Assembly (NCBI RefSeq): GCF_023168165.1
Contig: NZ_BQYJ01000004.1
Location: 429,086-493,085 of the forward strand
Direction of reading: 5' to 3'
DNA length: 64,000 nucleotides
Source of the DNA: Niallia sp. NCCP-28
GTDB taxonomy: Bacteria > Bacillota > Bacilli > Bacillales > Cytobacillaceae
The translations under genes were made by a program, and so were the position numbers. Shown here one piece after another: positions 52,877-62,359 of the stretch (position 1 is the stretch's first letter; each line of letters starts with the position of its first letter). The notes under the pieces are model-generated. The model had not been told where the DNA came from. It did not search any database and was given only the letters and a program-made list of their open reading frames with translations.

Positions 52877-55275
52877 AGCATTAATTCAAATTCCTCTACT
52901 GGAACAGGAGGAGAAAAGAAATAACCTTGTACCTCTTCACATCCAATCTGGAGTAATTCTTTAACTTGCAATTCTGTTTCCACCCCTTCAGCAATAACAT
53001 CAAGTTTTAGATTATGAGCCATAGAGATAATGGCAGAAACCACTTCTTTATTTTCTTCAATATGATCAATAAATGACTTATCAATCTTTAAGCAGTCTAT
53101 ATGAAGCTTGTATAAATAGCTTAAAGAACTGTATCCTGTTCCAAAATCATCAATACTAATCTTCAGTCCTAACTTCCTAATATTTTGAAGCGTGTTATTA
53201 ACGAACGCTTCATTTTTCATGACAATTCTCTCGGTTATCTCTAATTCAAGCAGATCCCCACTAACCTCATATTGTTCTAATGTCTTGGAAATAAAAAGAA
53301 CAATATCATCTTTATATAAGCTAACTAACGAAATATTTACAGAAACCCTCTCTATCTTCTTGCCCATTATCTTCCATTTTTTTATACACCTACATACTTC
53401 TACAATTACGTACCTTTCCAGCTCTATAATTAAGCCGCTTTCTTCTGCGAGAGGAATAAATTCACAAGGAGAAATCATTCCTTTAGAAGGATGCTTCCAT
53501 CTTACAAGCGCTTCCGCTCCTGCTAATGTCATTAATCTCGTATTCATTTTGGGCTGAAAGTATACAACTAAATCAAAGTTTGCGATTGCCTTTTTTAATT
53601 CATTCTCTAAATTTAATTTATCTGTAGTTATATTAGCCATTTGCTTATTGTACTCCATGTATCCATTTGCTCCATTTTCCTTCATTTCATACATCGCAAT
53701 ATCTGCATATTTCACTAAATCCTCAACATTTTTTGTATGTTGAGGATAATTTGCGATTCCAACACTCGCAGTTATACTAATGTCATAGCCATCTACAAGC
53801 ATCGGCTTCCGAAAATGCTGAATGATAGACTCTGCAACTATTCGATAATTAACATGTTCGAGAGGAATGACAACCAAAAATTCGTCGCCGCCAAGCCTTG
53901 CAATGGTTCCTTTCTCTCCAAGTATTTCTTTAAATTTATTCCCTATCTCTACTAAGAGACGATCGCCAAATGTATGGCCGAATGTATCATTAATTCTTTT
54001 AAATCTATCAAAATCGATGAGCAGGATACTAAATGGAATGTTCTCTTTGGCTAAATTCATCATTTTTTTTATGGCCATCCGTTTGTTTGGAAGATTTGTA
54101 ACTTCATCGTGATAGGCAAGATATTTTATTTGCTTCTCTGACTTTTTTATCTCCGTTATATCTTCAATCATGGCAAAAAAACCCAATACTCGTTTATCTA
54201 CAATTGTTCTAACAGCCGTTACATTAACATCTCTAAGTTTTTTACTCTTGGTAAAGATTTGTGTTTCAAGTTTATAGACATTCCCTTTAAAGACACCAGA
54301 TAAAAAGCTTGCTACTTTATCCTGGTCGTTTTCGTTAAGAAAGTCTTGTATAGACATACCGATAAGTTTTTGTTTTTTATATCCTAAAAACAGAACTGCT
54401 TGTTTATTTATACTGTTAATTACCCCATTTAAGTCAAAGGAAAGAACGGTAACAGGATTATTTTCAAAAAGAGAAGTATAAGAATGAATGTTTTTAATAA
54501 GCATGGATTCTCCAAATAAGTTCGGAAGCAGTGCAAGCGGTAAATTTACGGAAACACCGATGATAATAGGCACTAAATAATCATAGGGATTAGAAGACAG
54601 GGATTCTAAATTCAGAATAGAGACCATTACCATATAAGGCATGCTAGCGAATGATAAGCCCGTCAAAACACAGCCGCTGATCACCCATCTATAATTATAA
54701 ATGGTTGCAGACTCGTTAGTTATTTGTATCAGAAATCTAAAGATAGGAAATGATGCACTCAGTATTAGTGCAACCGTGAGAACGCTAAGACTAATTTTCA
54801 GATCCAATTGATCTTCAAATAAAAATGAAAAGCCCAAAAAATCAGTTGCTAAGGTACATATCGCTATGACAATACTCCCTAGAATATACTGTCCTTGATT
54901 TACTATTTTAACGTGATCCATTGCTAGACCAATAGTTGTTCCAGTAGTACAAAATATAAAGCTAATCAAAAAATAAAACGTAAAATGATTGGATGAAAAG
55001 GAAATTGGAGCTGTATATACAACATATAAATGGGACAGCCAAAAGATCAGCCCTAAACAGAACGAAGAGACATAAAACATCCCCGATTTCTTTTTAGATT
55101 TTCTCACCTTTTTAAGGATTTGAATTCCTGCCATACAGCTTAATGTGAACAGTAAAGAGGCTATTATTAAATGATAAAAGTGAAACAATGGTGAATCGAT
55201 AAAGGTGAGCAAAAGGAGTTCCTCCTGTAATATTGATTCTAAAATTATATAGAAGCCTTTCCTCAATTGATACAA
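52867..55275 (-). CDS. MHYT-like/PAS/GGDEF/EAL c-di-GMP turnover protein
   Basis: 802-aa protein. N-terminal membrane domain of about seven helices (1-265) resembling an MHYT sensor, PAS domain (about 270-385; FLGYKKQKLIGMSIQDFL), GGDEF (about 395-550; DFDRFKRINDTFGHTFGD, ARLGGDEF, no RxxD site), EAL (about 560-800; AEALVRW, NISLVSL, EITERIVM, DDFGTGYSSLSYL, LKIDKSF, AEGVETE, VQGYFFSPPV). Both catalytic motifs look intact. Second composite c-di-GMP protein in the window. Input signal unknown. Confidence 0.9.
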   Translation of the reverse strand: MYQLRKGFYIILESILQEELLLLTFIDSPLFHFYHLIIASLLFTLSCMAGIQILKKVRKSKKKSGMFYVSSFCLGLIFWLSHLYVVYTAPISFSSNHFTFYFLISFIFCTTGTTIGLAMDHVKIVNQGQYILGSIVIAICTLATDFLGFSFLFEDQLDLKISLSVLTVALILSASFPIFRFLIQITNESATIYNYRWVISGCVLTGLSFASMPYMVMVSILNLESLSSNPYDYLVPIIIGVSVNLPLALLPNLFGESMLIKNIHSYTSLFENNPVTVLSFDLNGVINSINKQAVLFLGYKKQKLIGMSIQDFLNENDQDKVASFLSGVFKGNVYKLETQIFTKSKKLRDVNVTAVRTIVDKRVLGFFAMIEDITEIKKSEKQIKYLAYHDEVTNLPNKRMAIKKMMNLAKENIPFSILLIDFDRFKRINDTFGHTFGDRLLVEIGNKFKEILGEKGTIARLGGDEFLVVIPLEHVNYRIVAESIIQHFRKPMLVDGYDISITASVGIANYPQHTKNVEDLVKYADIAMYEMKENGANGYMEYNKQMANITTDKLNLENELKKAIANFDLVVYFQPKMNTRLMTLAGAEALVRWKHPSKGMISPCEFIPLAEESGLIIELERYVIVEVCRCIKKWKIMGKKIERVSVNISLVSLYKDDIVLFISKTLEQYEVSGDLLELEITERIVMKNEAFVNNTLQNIRKLGLKISIDDFGTGYSSLSYLYKLHIDCLKIDKSFIDHIEENKEVVSAIISMAHNLKLDVIAEGVETELQVKELLQIGCEEVQGYFFSPPVPVEEFELMLNT

Positions 55276-55386
55276 GCAATTATTAGGAATAAACTCAAAC
55301 TTCGCACCGAACTAAGCAGATTGTGTAGTTGATTCTTTTTACTTCTTTTATATTTCAATAGGAATTTTAACAATATGTCTTAAAAA

Positions 55387-55557
55387 ATGCAAAAAACACC
55401 TCATAAAATAGAATATACTAATCAAAACAATCAATTATCAAAAGAATTAAAATCAGTTTTCAGTGAATTAGAGATTAATAAAAAGCTTCAAAAAGCCAGC
55501 CTTTCCAAGAGGTGCGGTTTTACAGCTACTTATTTGCTTCAACTTGTTTTTTTCTAA
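55387..55557 (+). pseudogene. Possible transposase N-terminal fragment
   Basis: A 56-codon reading with FSELEINKKLQKASLSKRCG then FTATYLLQL. The pattern of a short hydrophilic start, LGINxxLKKA and a K-rich turn before a hydrophobic helix is what I recall for IS4/IS1182-type transposases. It breaks off in TTTTTTT. No terminal inverted repeats were found around it. Confidence 0.4.
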
Positions 55558-55828
55558 TCTTTTCCTTCACAAAATTTAAACTCATTTTCAATTATCACAG
55601 AAATGCTCCCCCGTTAATTAAAAATGAATAAAGGAAGAATAAATTAGATTATTTACGCAACTATTCCAGCACCGTACGTACGGATCTCGTATACGGCGTT
55701 TCCATTTATATTACAGTGTGTACTTTTAGATAATGGTTCCATTTTGGTTATCCTTTGAGATACGCTCCTACTTTGACCATTAACACATTCAGAATTAGCC
55801 ACTTACGCATTTATGGTGTTGAAATACT
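55558..55828. other. Intergenic region with a 12-bp palindrome
   Basis: CCGTACGTACGG (55672-55683), perfect, followed by CGTATACG at 55688-55695. No gene seen. Confidence 0.4.
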
Positions 55829-55984
55829 ATAAAGTGAAACTTCAATAAGTGGTTTTTTTTCTATTTACCACTGATTGTTAGTTGAACTAATCAAGCTTTT
55901 ACGGGCTAGTTTAACCACCTAGATTTCTCGTTTTCTCTTACCATCCCTTAGGTGGGGGTCAAAACCCTGTTAAATAGTGATAAA
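55829..55984 (+). repeat. R1 repeat, full copy (copy l)
   Basis: 156 bp. Left end ATAAAGTGAAACTTC, hairpin 1 reduced in quality (CAATAAGTGG with CCACTGATTG), GTTGAACTAATCAAGCTTTT, ACGGGCT, CCACCT with AGGTGGGG. Right end degenerate (CCTGTTAAATAGTGATAAA). Lies 60 bp past the minus-strand gene ending at 56044. Confidence 0.9.
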
Positions 55985-56043
55985 TTACAACGCTCGCCTT
56001 CTTCGTCATCGCCCTTTTCGACGGTGCTCATTCTCATAGCCCT

Positions 56044-56754
56044 TCAATCTGTTTCTGAACGCGAGATTTCCTCAGAATATTCTTTTCCATCTTTCGCTAA
56101 AAATTTCTTTTGGATTTCCTCCTTGTTTCCATACAGGATTAGGCAGTCTCCTGCTTTTATCTTTTCTTTATATATTGTATTCCGAATATTTATTTCTCCC
56201 CTTTTAATGAACAATAACGTAATATCTTCTTCCTCTTCAAATAACTCTTGTACTCTTTTATCCTGAAGTTCCGATTTTTTTTGAATTTCAACTTCAGTTA
56301 CTACATCGCTTTCTTGGAGGTAAAGTCCTTCTTTAATTGGCAATTCGGAAATATCGAGGTTTTTATGCATTTCGTAACGAAACTTCTTCTTAAGCTTCTT
56401 TCGCAGCATCGGTATTTTGCCTATGAGCAGGATAATCATCAAGAGGGAGTTTATAACCATTAGTTCGGTTAGACGCAGGTCATCTGCTAACATATTGCTG
56501 AAGGCGGAAATCATCACGGCCAGTGAAAAAGCCCCAAATAAAATTAAGAAAGCACTAATCTTTCTGCGCACCGGATGATCAATAATCAGCCGGGATTCAT
56601 CCGTGGTAAATCCGGTTCCTGTTAACATCGAAATAGCCTGATAGCGGGAAACCTGTTTCTTAAGCCCTGTCAAATTAAATAAAAAAACAGCAATCTCAAT
56701 CACTAGCAGCACAATTAGTAAGTAAAGAAGAATAAAAAGAAGTTCTGTTCCCAT
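56044..56754 (-). CDS. Membrane protein with TrkA-C (RCK_C) domain
   Basis: 236-aa protein. An N-terminal helix (5-25), two further helices (about 68-110), then a cytoplasmic C-terminal part from about 140 resembling the RCK_C ligand domain (EEEEDITLLFIKRGEINI, KIKAGDCLILYGNKEEIQ). RCK_C domains gate K+ transporters and often bind c-di-AMP. A basic/acidic tail ends the protein. The gene follows the CorA-type gene by 59 bp on the same strand, so both may serve ion homeostasis. Confidence 0.7.
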   Translation of the reverse strand: MGTELLFILLYLLIVLLVIEIAVFLFNLTGLKKQVSRYQAISMLTGTGFTTDESRLIIDHPVRRKISAFLILFGAFSLAVMISAFSNMLADDLRLTELMVINSLLMIILLIGKIPMLRKKLKKKFRYEMHKNLDISELPIKEGLYLQESDVVTEVEIQKKSELQDKRVQELFEEEEDITLLFIKRGEINIRNTIYKEKIKAGDCLILYGNKEEIQKKFLAKDGKEYSEEISRSETD

Positions 56755-56813
56755 TCCAGTCTCCTCCTTTCCCTGCTTAATACAGATTTTTTCCCCTCTT
56801 TACTGAATAATAG

Positions 56814-57770
56814 TTACCGAAAAAACGACCTTTTATTTTTTGTATTTAAAATATCCCCCATCCATCCTTTTTTTCTTAAGTAAAGATAGATAGACAGCGT
56901 GCTGACAATCATAAGAGCACCTGCAAACAAATACCCGAAAGTCCATTCTAATTCCGGCATGTGCTTAAAATTCATTCCCCAAAGAGCCCCAAGTACACTT
57001 GCTGGCGCAAACAAAGTAGTAATGACGGTCAGCGTTTTGGTAATTTCATTGCCGCGGTGAGCTGAGACTAAGTTTTCAAAGTTAAGCAAGGAATCAATTT
57101 CTTCTTCATAAGCTCTTACGAGAAACATTGCCCGCTCAAGCCGATGTTTTGCCAATTTATATTGCTTTCCCTCTGTTATTTCTTCTCCAAATGCTTCTTT
57201 GATTGCCATGCGGGTTTCCACTACCGGAATAAGGAGGTTTTTCCAAAGGAGGAGCTGCTGGTCTGCGCCGGCAATCTTATCCAGTATTTTTATATTATTC
57301 CGCTTTTTGATCTTCCAAAATAAATCGTGAAGTTCCAATTCAAACATATCAATGTTTTTTAAAAATTGAGTAGTAATTTCACTGATCAGCAAAAGGAAGC
57401 CCTCCACTGCATTTTGCACCTGATTCATTTTTTCCTTCATCGTTTTTACATCTATGTACGCCAGCTTAGAAAAATTAATTCCCACTGTAATCAATTCCTC
57501 TCCAGTTACAAAAAAGTGAAAAATTGATTTATCCTCTTCTTTTTCTACATCTTGTATATAAACTAGGGATCCCCATAGAACCTCTTCTTCTCCCGTCTCC
57601 ATCCCTAATGAATTTGTTTTTGCTTTTGTTAGCTTTTTCAGCCACTCTTTACATTGTGCATTCCTATCTAAAGCAGTTTCCTCTATTTCTCCATTTTTCA
57701 GTTTTAATTCTTGCCATTTCCATTGAGAAGAATAAAATGTATGTTCCACTCCTGCTTGCCCCTCCTTCAA
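56814..57770 (-). CDS. CorA-type (MIT family) magnesium/divalent-cation channel
   Basis: 318-aa protein with a large cytoplasmic N-terminal domain (1-255; long helices MKEKMNQVQNAVEGFLLLIS and LKNIDMFELELHDLFWKIKK) and two C-terminal membrane helices. The signature GMN is present (ALWGMNFKHMPELEWTFGY). Likely Mg2+ or related cation entry. Co-directional with the RCK_C membrane gene. Confidence 0.88.
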   Translation of the reverse strand: MKEGQAGVEHTFYSSQWKWQELKLKNGEIEETALDRNAQCKEWLKKLTKAKTNSLGMETGEEEVLWGSLVYIQDVEKEEDKSIFHFFVTGEELITVGINFSKLAYIDVKTMKEKMNQVQNAVEGFLLLISEITTQFLKNIDMFELELHDLFWKIKKRNNIKILDKIAGADQQLLLWKNLLIPVVETRMAIKEAFGEEITEGKQYKLAKHRLERAMFLVRAYEEEIDSLLNFENLVSAHRGNEITKTLTVITTLFAPASVLGALWGMNFKHMPELEWTFGYLFAGALMIVSTLSIYLYLRKKGWMGDILNTKNKRSFFR

Positions 57771-57941
57771 TCAAACTGCTACATAGCTGCTCTTCTTTAT
57801 ATTTCATTTTAGATTTATTTATTTCTCCTTACTTTAAAATAATAATACCCTTAATGGCTTGGCAGAAAACGACATTTCGCCTATGTAATAAAATACCAGA
57901 TTTAAATTATGGTTAATGGGAAAAGAAAAAGGGGTGATGAA

Positions 57942-58631
57942 ATGATTTATGTGCAAATAGCTTTAAAATTAGTGCTTGGACTGATTGGTTTAATTGTTAT
58001 AACCCGTCTTCTTGGAAAAAAAGAGATGTCTCAAGTGACACCCTTTGATTTCATTTATGCATTAGTTTTAGGCGGTATTTTAGAAGAAGGAATTTATGAT
58101 AAAAAGGTTTCTATCTGGCAGATCCTTTTTGCCATTGGCATATGGGGATTGTCCATCTACGCTATAGAAATATATAGCAAAAAAAGAGACGGCATGAAAA
58201 ATCTGATTAAAGGAAAGCCATCTATTATTATCCGCAACGGCAAATTGGACTATCGAAAAATGAAAAAAAATCATTTAGATATTGAACAAGTTCGAACCAT
58301 GCTGCGGAAACAGGGGGTATTTACTCTCCGGGAAGTGCGTGATTTATACCTCGAACCTGGGGGAGATATTAGCATTAAACTGCATACTAAAGCAGGAAAC
58401 CTCACACCAGATATGCTCGGCCTCTCTCCAGATGATCAAGCACCTTCCATCTTAGTGATTGAAGAAGGAAAAATACAAGAAGAAGAACTTCACTCCGTTC
58501 AAAGATCAAAAGAATGGCTTTTGCAAGAACTTCAGAAAAAAAACTATCAAACTCCTGAAAATATCTTATATGGAGAATGGTCAGAAACAGATGGCTTTTA
58601 TATAGAAACATACCCCGCAAAAAATTCTTGA
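57942..58631 (+). CDS. DUF421 (YetF/YdfR-type) membrane protein
   Basis: 229-aa protein. Three N-terminal membrane helices (about 3-70; LKLVLGLIGLIVITRLLGKK, TPFDFIYALVLGGILEEGIY), then the DUF421 cytoplasmic domain (about 85-150; KPSIIIRNGKLDYRKMKKNH, MLRKQGVFTLREVRDLYLEP, GGDISIKL) and a C-terminal extension. ATG at 57942 has AAGGGGTGATGAA upstream; an earlier ATG at 57909 is less likely. Function of the family uncertain; some members affect sporulation or germination. Confidence 0.8.
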   Translation: MIYVQIALKLVLGLIGLIVITRLLGKKEMSQVTPFDFIYALVLGGILEEGIYDKKVSIWQILFAIGIWGLSIYAIEIYSKKRDGMKNLIKGKPSIIIRNGKLDYRKMKKNHLDIEQVRTMLRKQGVFTLREVRDLYLEPGGDISIKLHTKAGNLTPDMLGLSPDDQAPSILVIEEGKIQEEELHSVQRSKEWLLQELQKKNYQTPENILYGEWSETDGFYIETYPAKNS

Positions 58632-59039
58632 TCTATTAAATGAAAGGAATACAGGCTCTGGTGCCTGACACTATAGCTTTTAGAACCTTTTTAATTTAGC
58701 AGTTACACCAAATAGAAAAAACAAATTCAATTACTATCAATGCCCTTCTATAAAAAAAAATCCCTATCACTACTCTTAAATGAAAATTTAACCCTAAATC
58801 AATAAATAGACCTAGACTTTTCTTCTACAAACAACTTTACTAAGAAAATTAAATACTCCTTTTCTATGCCTGAATACCTTATTGTTAGAGATTTTATACA
58901 TTAGTTTTTTCATTCTGTTATATTTGTTTTTTACCGCCCGCCAAGTTTATATTTTTCTGAATATAAAACTTCTCATTTTGTGAAATTTACTGTACTATAT
59001 ATCCATAAGATATATATCATTTAGATAGGATGAACACAA
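58632..59039. other. Intergenic region upstream of the PadR-DUF4188 operon
   Basis: Contains R3 motif GGTGCCTGACACTATAG (58660-58676) just after the DUF421 gene. At about 58998-59024 is an imperfect dyad of ATATAT blocks separated by CCATAAG, a candidate PadR operator just before the ATG. No gene seen. Confidence 0.45.
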
Positions 59040-59579
59040 ATGAAAAAATATAATCATTCGACATATGCAATTCTTGGAATATTAACAACTAATTGCCGGT
59101 CTGGCTATGCCATTAAACAATTAATTGATCAAAGCCTAAATCATTTCTGGAAAATAAGTTACGGCCAAATTTATCCGGCACTAAAATTAATTGTCGAGGA
59201 TGGACTTGCAACCGTTCGTACTTCATCACATGAGTCAAAGCCAGATAGAAATGAATATTTCCTCACCTCAAAAGGGAAAGAAACGTTACGAAACTGGCTG
59301 GAAGCACCAATTGAACAAATACCAGTTGAGCGAAATGAAATCTTACTGAAATTATTTTTTGGACGCTATCAAACCCAAGAAACGACTTTATTACAACTAG
59401 AGGATTATAAACAGAAATTAGAGGCTCGTTATCAGTCATATCTAAACATCGAACATGCCATATCCACCGGCAAAAACAGTGAGGAGGATGCAAGATATTG
59501 GCTGTTTACTTTAGATTATGGAAAACGAGTAACAATGGCTGCTATTGAGTGGTGTCAAGCTACCCTTAAACAATTTTAA
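59040..59579 (+). CDS. PadR family regulator (long form)
   Basis: 179-aa regulator of the PadR-s/Vir_act_alpha_C type. Winged helix 1-90 (YAILGILTTNCRSGYAIKQL, ISYGQIYPALKLIVEDGL, KPDRNEYFLTSKGKETLRNW) and C-terminal helical dimer domain (about 95-175). First gene of a pair with DUF4188 16 bp downstream, which it likely represses. Confidence 0.88.
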   Translation: MKKYNHSTYAILGILTTNCRSGYAIKQLIDQSLNHFWKISYGQIYPALKLIVEDGLATVRTSSHESKPDRNEYFLTSKGKETLRNWLEAPIEQIPVERNEILLKLFFGRYQTQETTLLQLEDYKQKLEARYQSYLNIEHAISTGKNSEEDARYWLFTLDYGKRVTMAAIEWCQATLKQF

Positions 59580-59595
59580 AAAAGGAGGAATAGAA

Positions 59596-60090
59596 ATGGG
59601 AAATGAGATTTATACAGGGCGTTATACAACAGATAATACGGAAAATATTGTAGTTTTTATTATTGGTATGCGAATTAACAAACGACTGGCATTACATAGA
59701 TGGCTCCCTGTATTTTCCGCTATGCCTGGAATGATTAAAGAACTGTATACGCACAAAGAAGATCTAGGTTTTTTGTCTATGGAAAGCTACTTTGGACTTA
59801 GAACGACCGTAATGATTCAATATTGGCGTTCAACGGAAGATCTACTGGCTTATGCAAAGAACAACAGACATTTGAAAGCATGGAAAAACTTCAATAAAAA
59901 AGTGGGAAATACTGATACTGTAGGAATTTATCACGAAACCTATGAAATAAAAAAAGGAAATTATGAATCTGTTTATGGAAATATGCCACTATATGGCTTA
60001 GGAAAAGCTTTGAAGCATATCCCAATTACTCCAGAACTAAACTCCGCGCGAAAGCGATTTGACCGTGATAAGAATAGGAATGCAAAGTAA
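59596..60090 (+). CDS. DUF4188 family protein
   Basis: 164-aa protein. Conserved features: YTGRYTTDNTENIVVFIIGM, RLALHRWLPVFSAMPGMIKEL, FGLRTTVMIQYWRSTEDLLA, HETYEIKKGNYESVYGNMPL. This is the DUF4188/monooxygenase-like family often found with PadR regulators. ATG at 59596 has AAAAAAGGAGGAATAG upstream. Possibly detoxification of aromatic or phenolic compounds; role inferred from gene pairing. Confidence 0.8.
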   Translation: MGNEIYTGRYTTDNTENIVVFIIGMRINKRLALHRWLPVFSAMPGMIKELYTHKEDLGFLSMESYFGLRTTVMIQYWRSTEDLLAYAKNNRHLKAWKNFNKKVGNTDTVGIYHETYEIKKGNYESVYGNMPLYGLGKALKHIPITPELNSARKRFDRDKNRNAK

Positions 60091-60112
60091 CTACATTTAA
60101 CCACAGAATAAA

Positions 60113-60162
60113 AGTGTCAGGCACCTCTTATAAACAAACGTCCTTTTAGAGTGCCTGACACT
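60113..60162 (+). terminator. R3 motif pair forming a hairpin after DUF4188
   Basis: AGTGTCAGGCAC (60113-60124) and GTGCCTGACACT (60151-60162) are perfect inverted repeats around a 26-nt loop, 23 bp after the DUF4188 stop. It likely acts at the transcript end though no long T tract follows. Confidence 0.6.
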
Positions 60163-60324
60163 ATATCTTCAAATATTGAGCAACTATCTTTTTGTGCTTC
60201 TTCAATATCAGTTTCCTAATCTATCAACTTCTTGAACTTGCTTCAAAAAACAATTCCTTTTATTTTACACTCTACTTTAAATTTTTTCCCCTTCAGATTG
60301 CAAAGTTTGTCCAAGTAAAGCAAA

Positions 60325-60558
60325 TTAGCTATTTTTATACTTTAATTCATACCTTTGCTTTCTAGCTAAGTGAAGCTCTGATAAAAATTTTGGTTTAAGA
60401 AATTTATACCACCGACAGCTGCAGATAGATTTTTTTTTCTTTAACTTTGCTGCTACTTCTTCAAAAGCCTTTTGGGCAGTACTCCCTTTACTAACATTCC
60501 TTAATATGGTTTCCACCAATATCTTATCTTCCTCATCCGTCCAGACAGTTTTCATCAT
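60325..60558 (-). CDS. RsfA-like sporulation DNA-binding protein (Myb/SANT type)
   Basis: 77-aa protein: VWTDEEDKILVETILRNVSK, GSTAQKAFEEVAAKL, CSCRWYKFL. This follows the N-terminal pattern of RsfA-type prespore regulators (WTxDEDxLLAExVLxHI..G..xxAFEE.). Only this domain is present; RsfA itself is longer. Start at 60558 or at the second ATG (60555); AAGGTGAA lies upstream. No neighbour suggests targets. Confidence 0.8.
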   Translation of the reverse strand: MMKTVWTDEEDKILVETILRNVSKGSTAQKAFEEVAAKLKKKKSICSCRWYKFLKPKFLSELHLARKQRYELKYKNS

Positions 60559-60566
60559 TTCACCTT

Positions 60567-61225
60567 CTTGCCATGTAAATAATTATATTTTTTATATAAA
60601 TGAGGAGTTTTTTCACTTATATAGTCCTTAATTTCTCCAGTCTCCATTTCTACTGATCTAACAACAGGAAATCTTAACATCTAGTAAAAATAGATGTTTT
60701 TTACATATAGTAATAAAATCTCCCCTAATAGGCTGCGTTATATCTTCTATACAAATAGCTCTTATCAGCTAAAAGGACGGCGACTATTAAAGCCAAAACA
60801 CAAATAAAATAAATCACACAAGAAAAACCTGCTTAGAAAGCAGACTTGATTACAACACCTATTTGCAAAATTGAAAACAGCAAAGGAGCTAAATTGAGCG
60901 GGAATAATAAAGGGCTATTTCCATAAGAATAGTTTTATAAACATTGTATAATAGTTTTTTTGTCGTGAAGCAGAAGTGTTGTTATATAACTAGGTGCGCT
61001 TCTAAAATATTCATTATTTTAGACAGCTCTCTGGCAGCATTGTATAGAACACTGGACCAGTAACTTTGCACTCTAATCTTTCGAGAGGTTTGCTCTTATC
61101 CTAATTATCGATTTTAAAATACTATATTAAAGTGGTAATATTCACCTTTTTTAAATCAAACTATGTTATTTCATATTATTTAGAGAGGAATCTATATCTT
61201 TTATATTTCAAAAAAGCTGATGCAT
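60567..61225. other. Long intergenic region
   Basis: About 660 bp, AT-rich. No gene with a good start or ribosome site found on either strand. ATTGTATAATAGTTTTTTT near 60940 may be a promoter element. Confidence 0.4.
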
Positions 61226-61459
61226 TTAATGGCAGCAAACCATTGATTTAGTTATAAGGAATGCTTTAGGTATATTCAGCAATATGGTAATGCTTATAAA
61301 TAGAAAACTCTCCTTATCATTCAAAAAGAAGAGTTTTCTAAATCTTTTCTCAACTCCCGCCCTATGCGGCTTTACCTTCCCACAGGGCACACAATAATCA
61401 GAATGATAACTGTACTTATGTTTTCTTTTAAAAAGACAAAGTATTCCTTTCAGGCTCAA
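61226..61459 (-). CDS. Small cysteine protein related to the 34-aa protein, possibly read past its old stop
   Basis: Starts TTG with GAGGGGATG upstream: SLKGILCLFKRKHKYSYHSD then YCVPCGKVKPHR. The first 28 residues match the protein at 11930-12034 (CLFKRKHKYSYYNDYCIRCG). After KPH the reading continues about 45 residues through an inverted repeat GAAAACTCT/AGAGTTTTC (61303-61338) that looks like its own terminator. This suggests the original stop was lost or shifted just after KPH. Function unknown. Confidence 0.55.
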   Translation of the reverse strand: MSLKGILCLFKRKHKYSYHSDYCVPCGKVKPHRAGVEKRFRKLFFLNDKESFLFISITILLNIPKAFLITKSMVCCH

Positions 61460-61961
61460 AAAATCATCCCCTCATCTTCATTGTGCATTTAAAACTATCA
61501 GAATTCTAAGTAATCATTTACAAATTATTTAGTATGCAGCAAAAAACATTCTGCAATCAAAGCAACTATTTACAACAATAATCATACCATAATTCAGGAA
61601 AAAGTTCTTTATTGAATATAAAAATAGTTATTTTCGTTCTTTTTAAAGAACTTTTTATCAAGATAATCCTATTTATATGTTCAATTATCATTTATAAGCA
61701 TGTCTTTTTGCCTGTATTTAACCATTAACCTACTCACGTTCTGAAGTGCCTCAGACCATAGACCTGAAAATTTTTGCCTATAGACTCCGTCGACTCATCA
61801 TTACCTTTAAAGCTCGCTTTAAGATTTTTGCTAATTAGGAAAATTTAAATCTCTAATAAAAAAATTTCACTATTTTTACATATATCAACAATATCTAACT
61901 CTAGATTATGGTGGCTTCTTATATACGATTAGATAATAATAGCAAAAAGGATTGCTATTAG
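61460..61961. other. Intergenic region upstream of the XRE gene
   Basis: AT-rich. Contains a degenerate R3-like GAAGTGCCTCAGACCATAG near 61742. No gene recognised. Confidence 0.4.
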
Positions 61962-62210
61962 ATGGAAAAGAAAACCTTTTACAGACTTCTGGTTGCGAAT
62001 ATTAAACTCACAAGACAACTAAAAGGAATGACCCAAGAAGAACTTGCCGAAAAAGCGAACTTAAGCACCACACATGTTGGCAGAATTGAAAACGGCGAAG
62101 CTGAACCAAAAATTTATAGCTTCTATAAACTTTGTGCCGTGCTTGGCATCCAAATTCCTTCCTCATTAGAACATTTCAAAGCACAAGTGGATAGAGATAT
62201 AGATGAATAG
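61962..62210 (+). CDS. Small XRE-family HTH regulator
   Basis: 82-aa protein that is essentially one Cro/CI-type helix-turn-helix: VANIKLTRQLKGMTQEELAE, KANLSTTHVGRIENGEAEPK, LCAVLGIQIPSSL. Probably a DNA-binding repressor. Ribosome site AAAAAGGA precedes the ATG. Located upstream of a decayed comK gene; a link to competence is not shown. Confidence 0.8.
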   Translation: MEKKTFYRLLVANIKLTRQLKGMTQEELAEKANLSTTHVGRIENGEAEPKIYSFYKLCAVLGIQIPSSLEHFKAQVDRDIDE

Positions 62211-62359
62211 AATCCTCTTTATATATGAAATTTCATCCATATCTGCTAAATCCATTGCATCTCCTAAACTTTTATTCCATATTACGTTTCCACTACCACC
62301 CTTCTCCACATGCTTCCTCTCATGTATCTTAAATTCCCCAAAAGGAGTGTCCTCTATTT

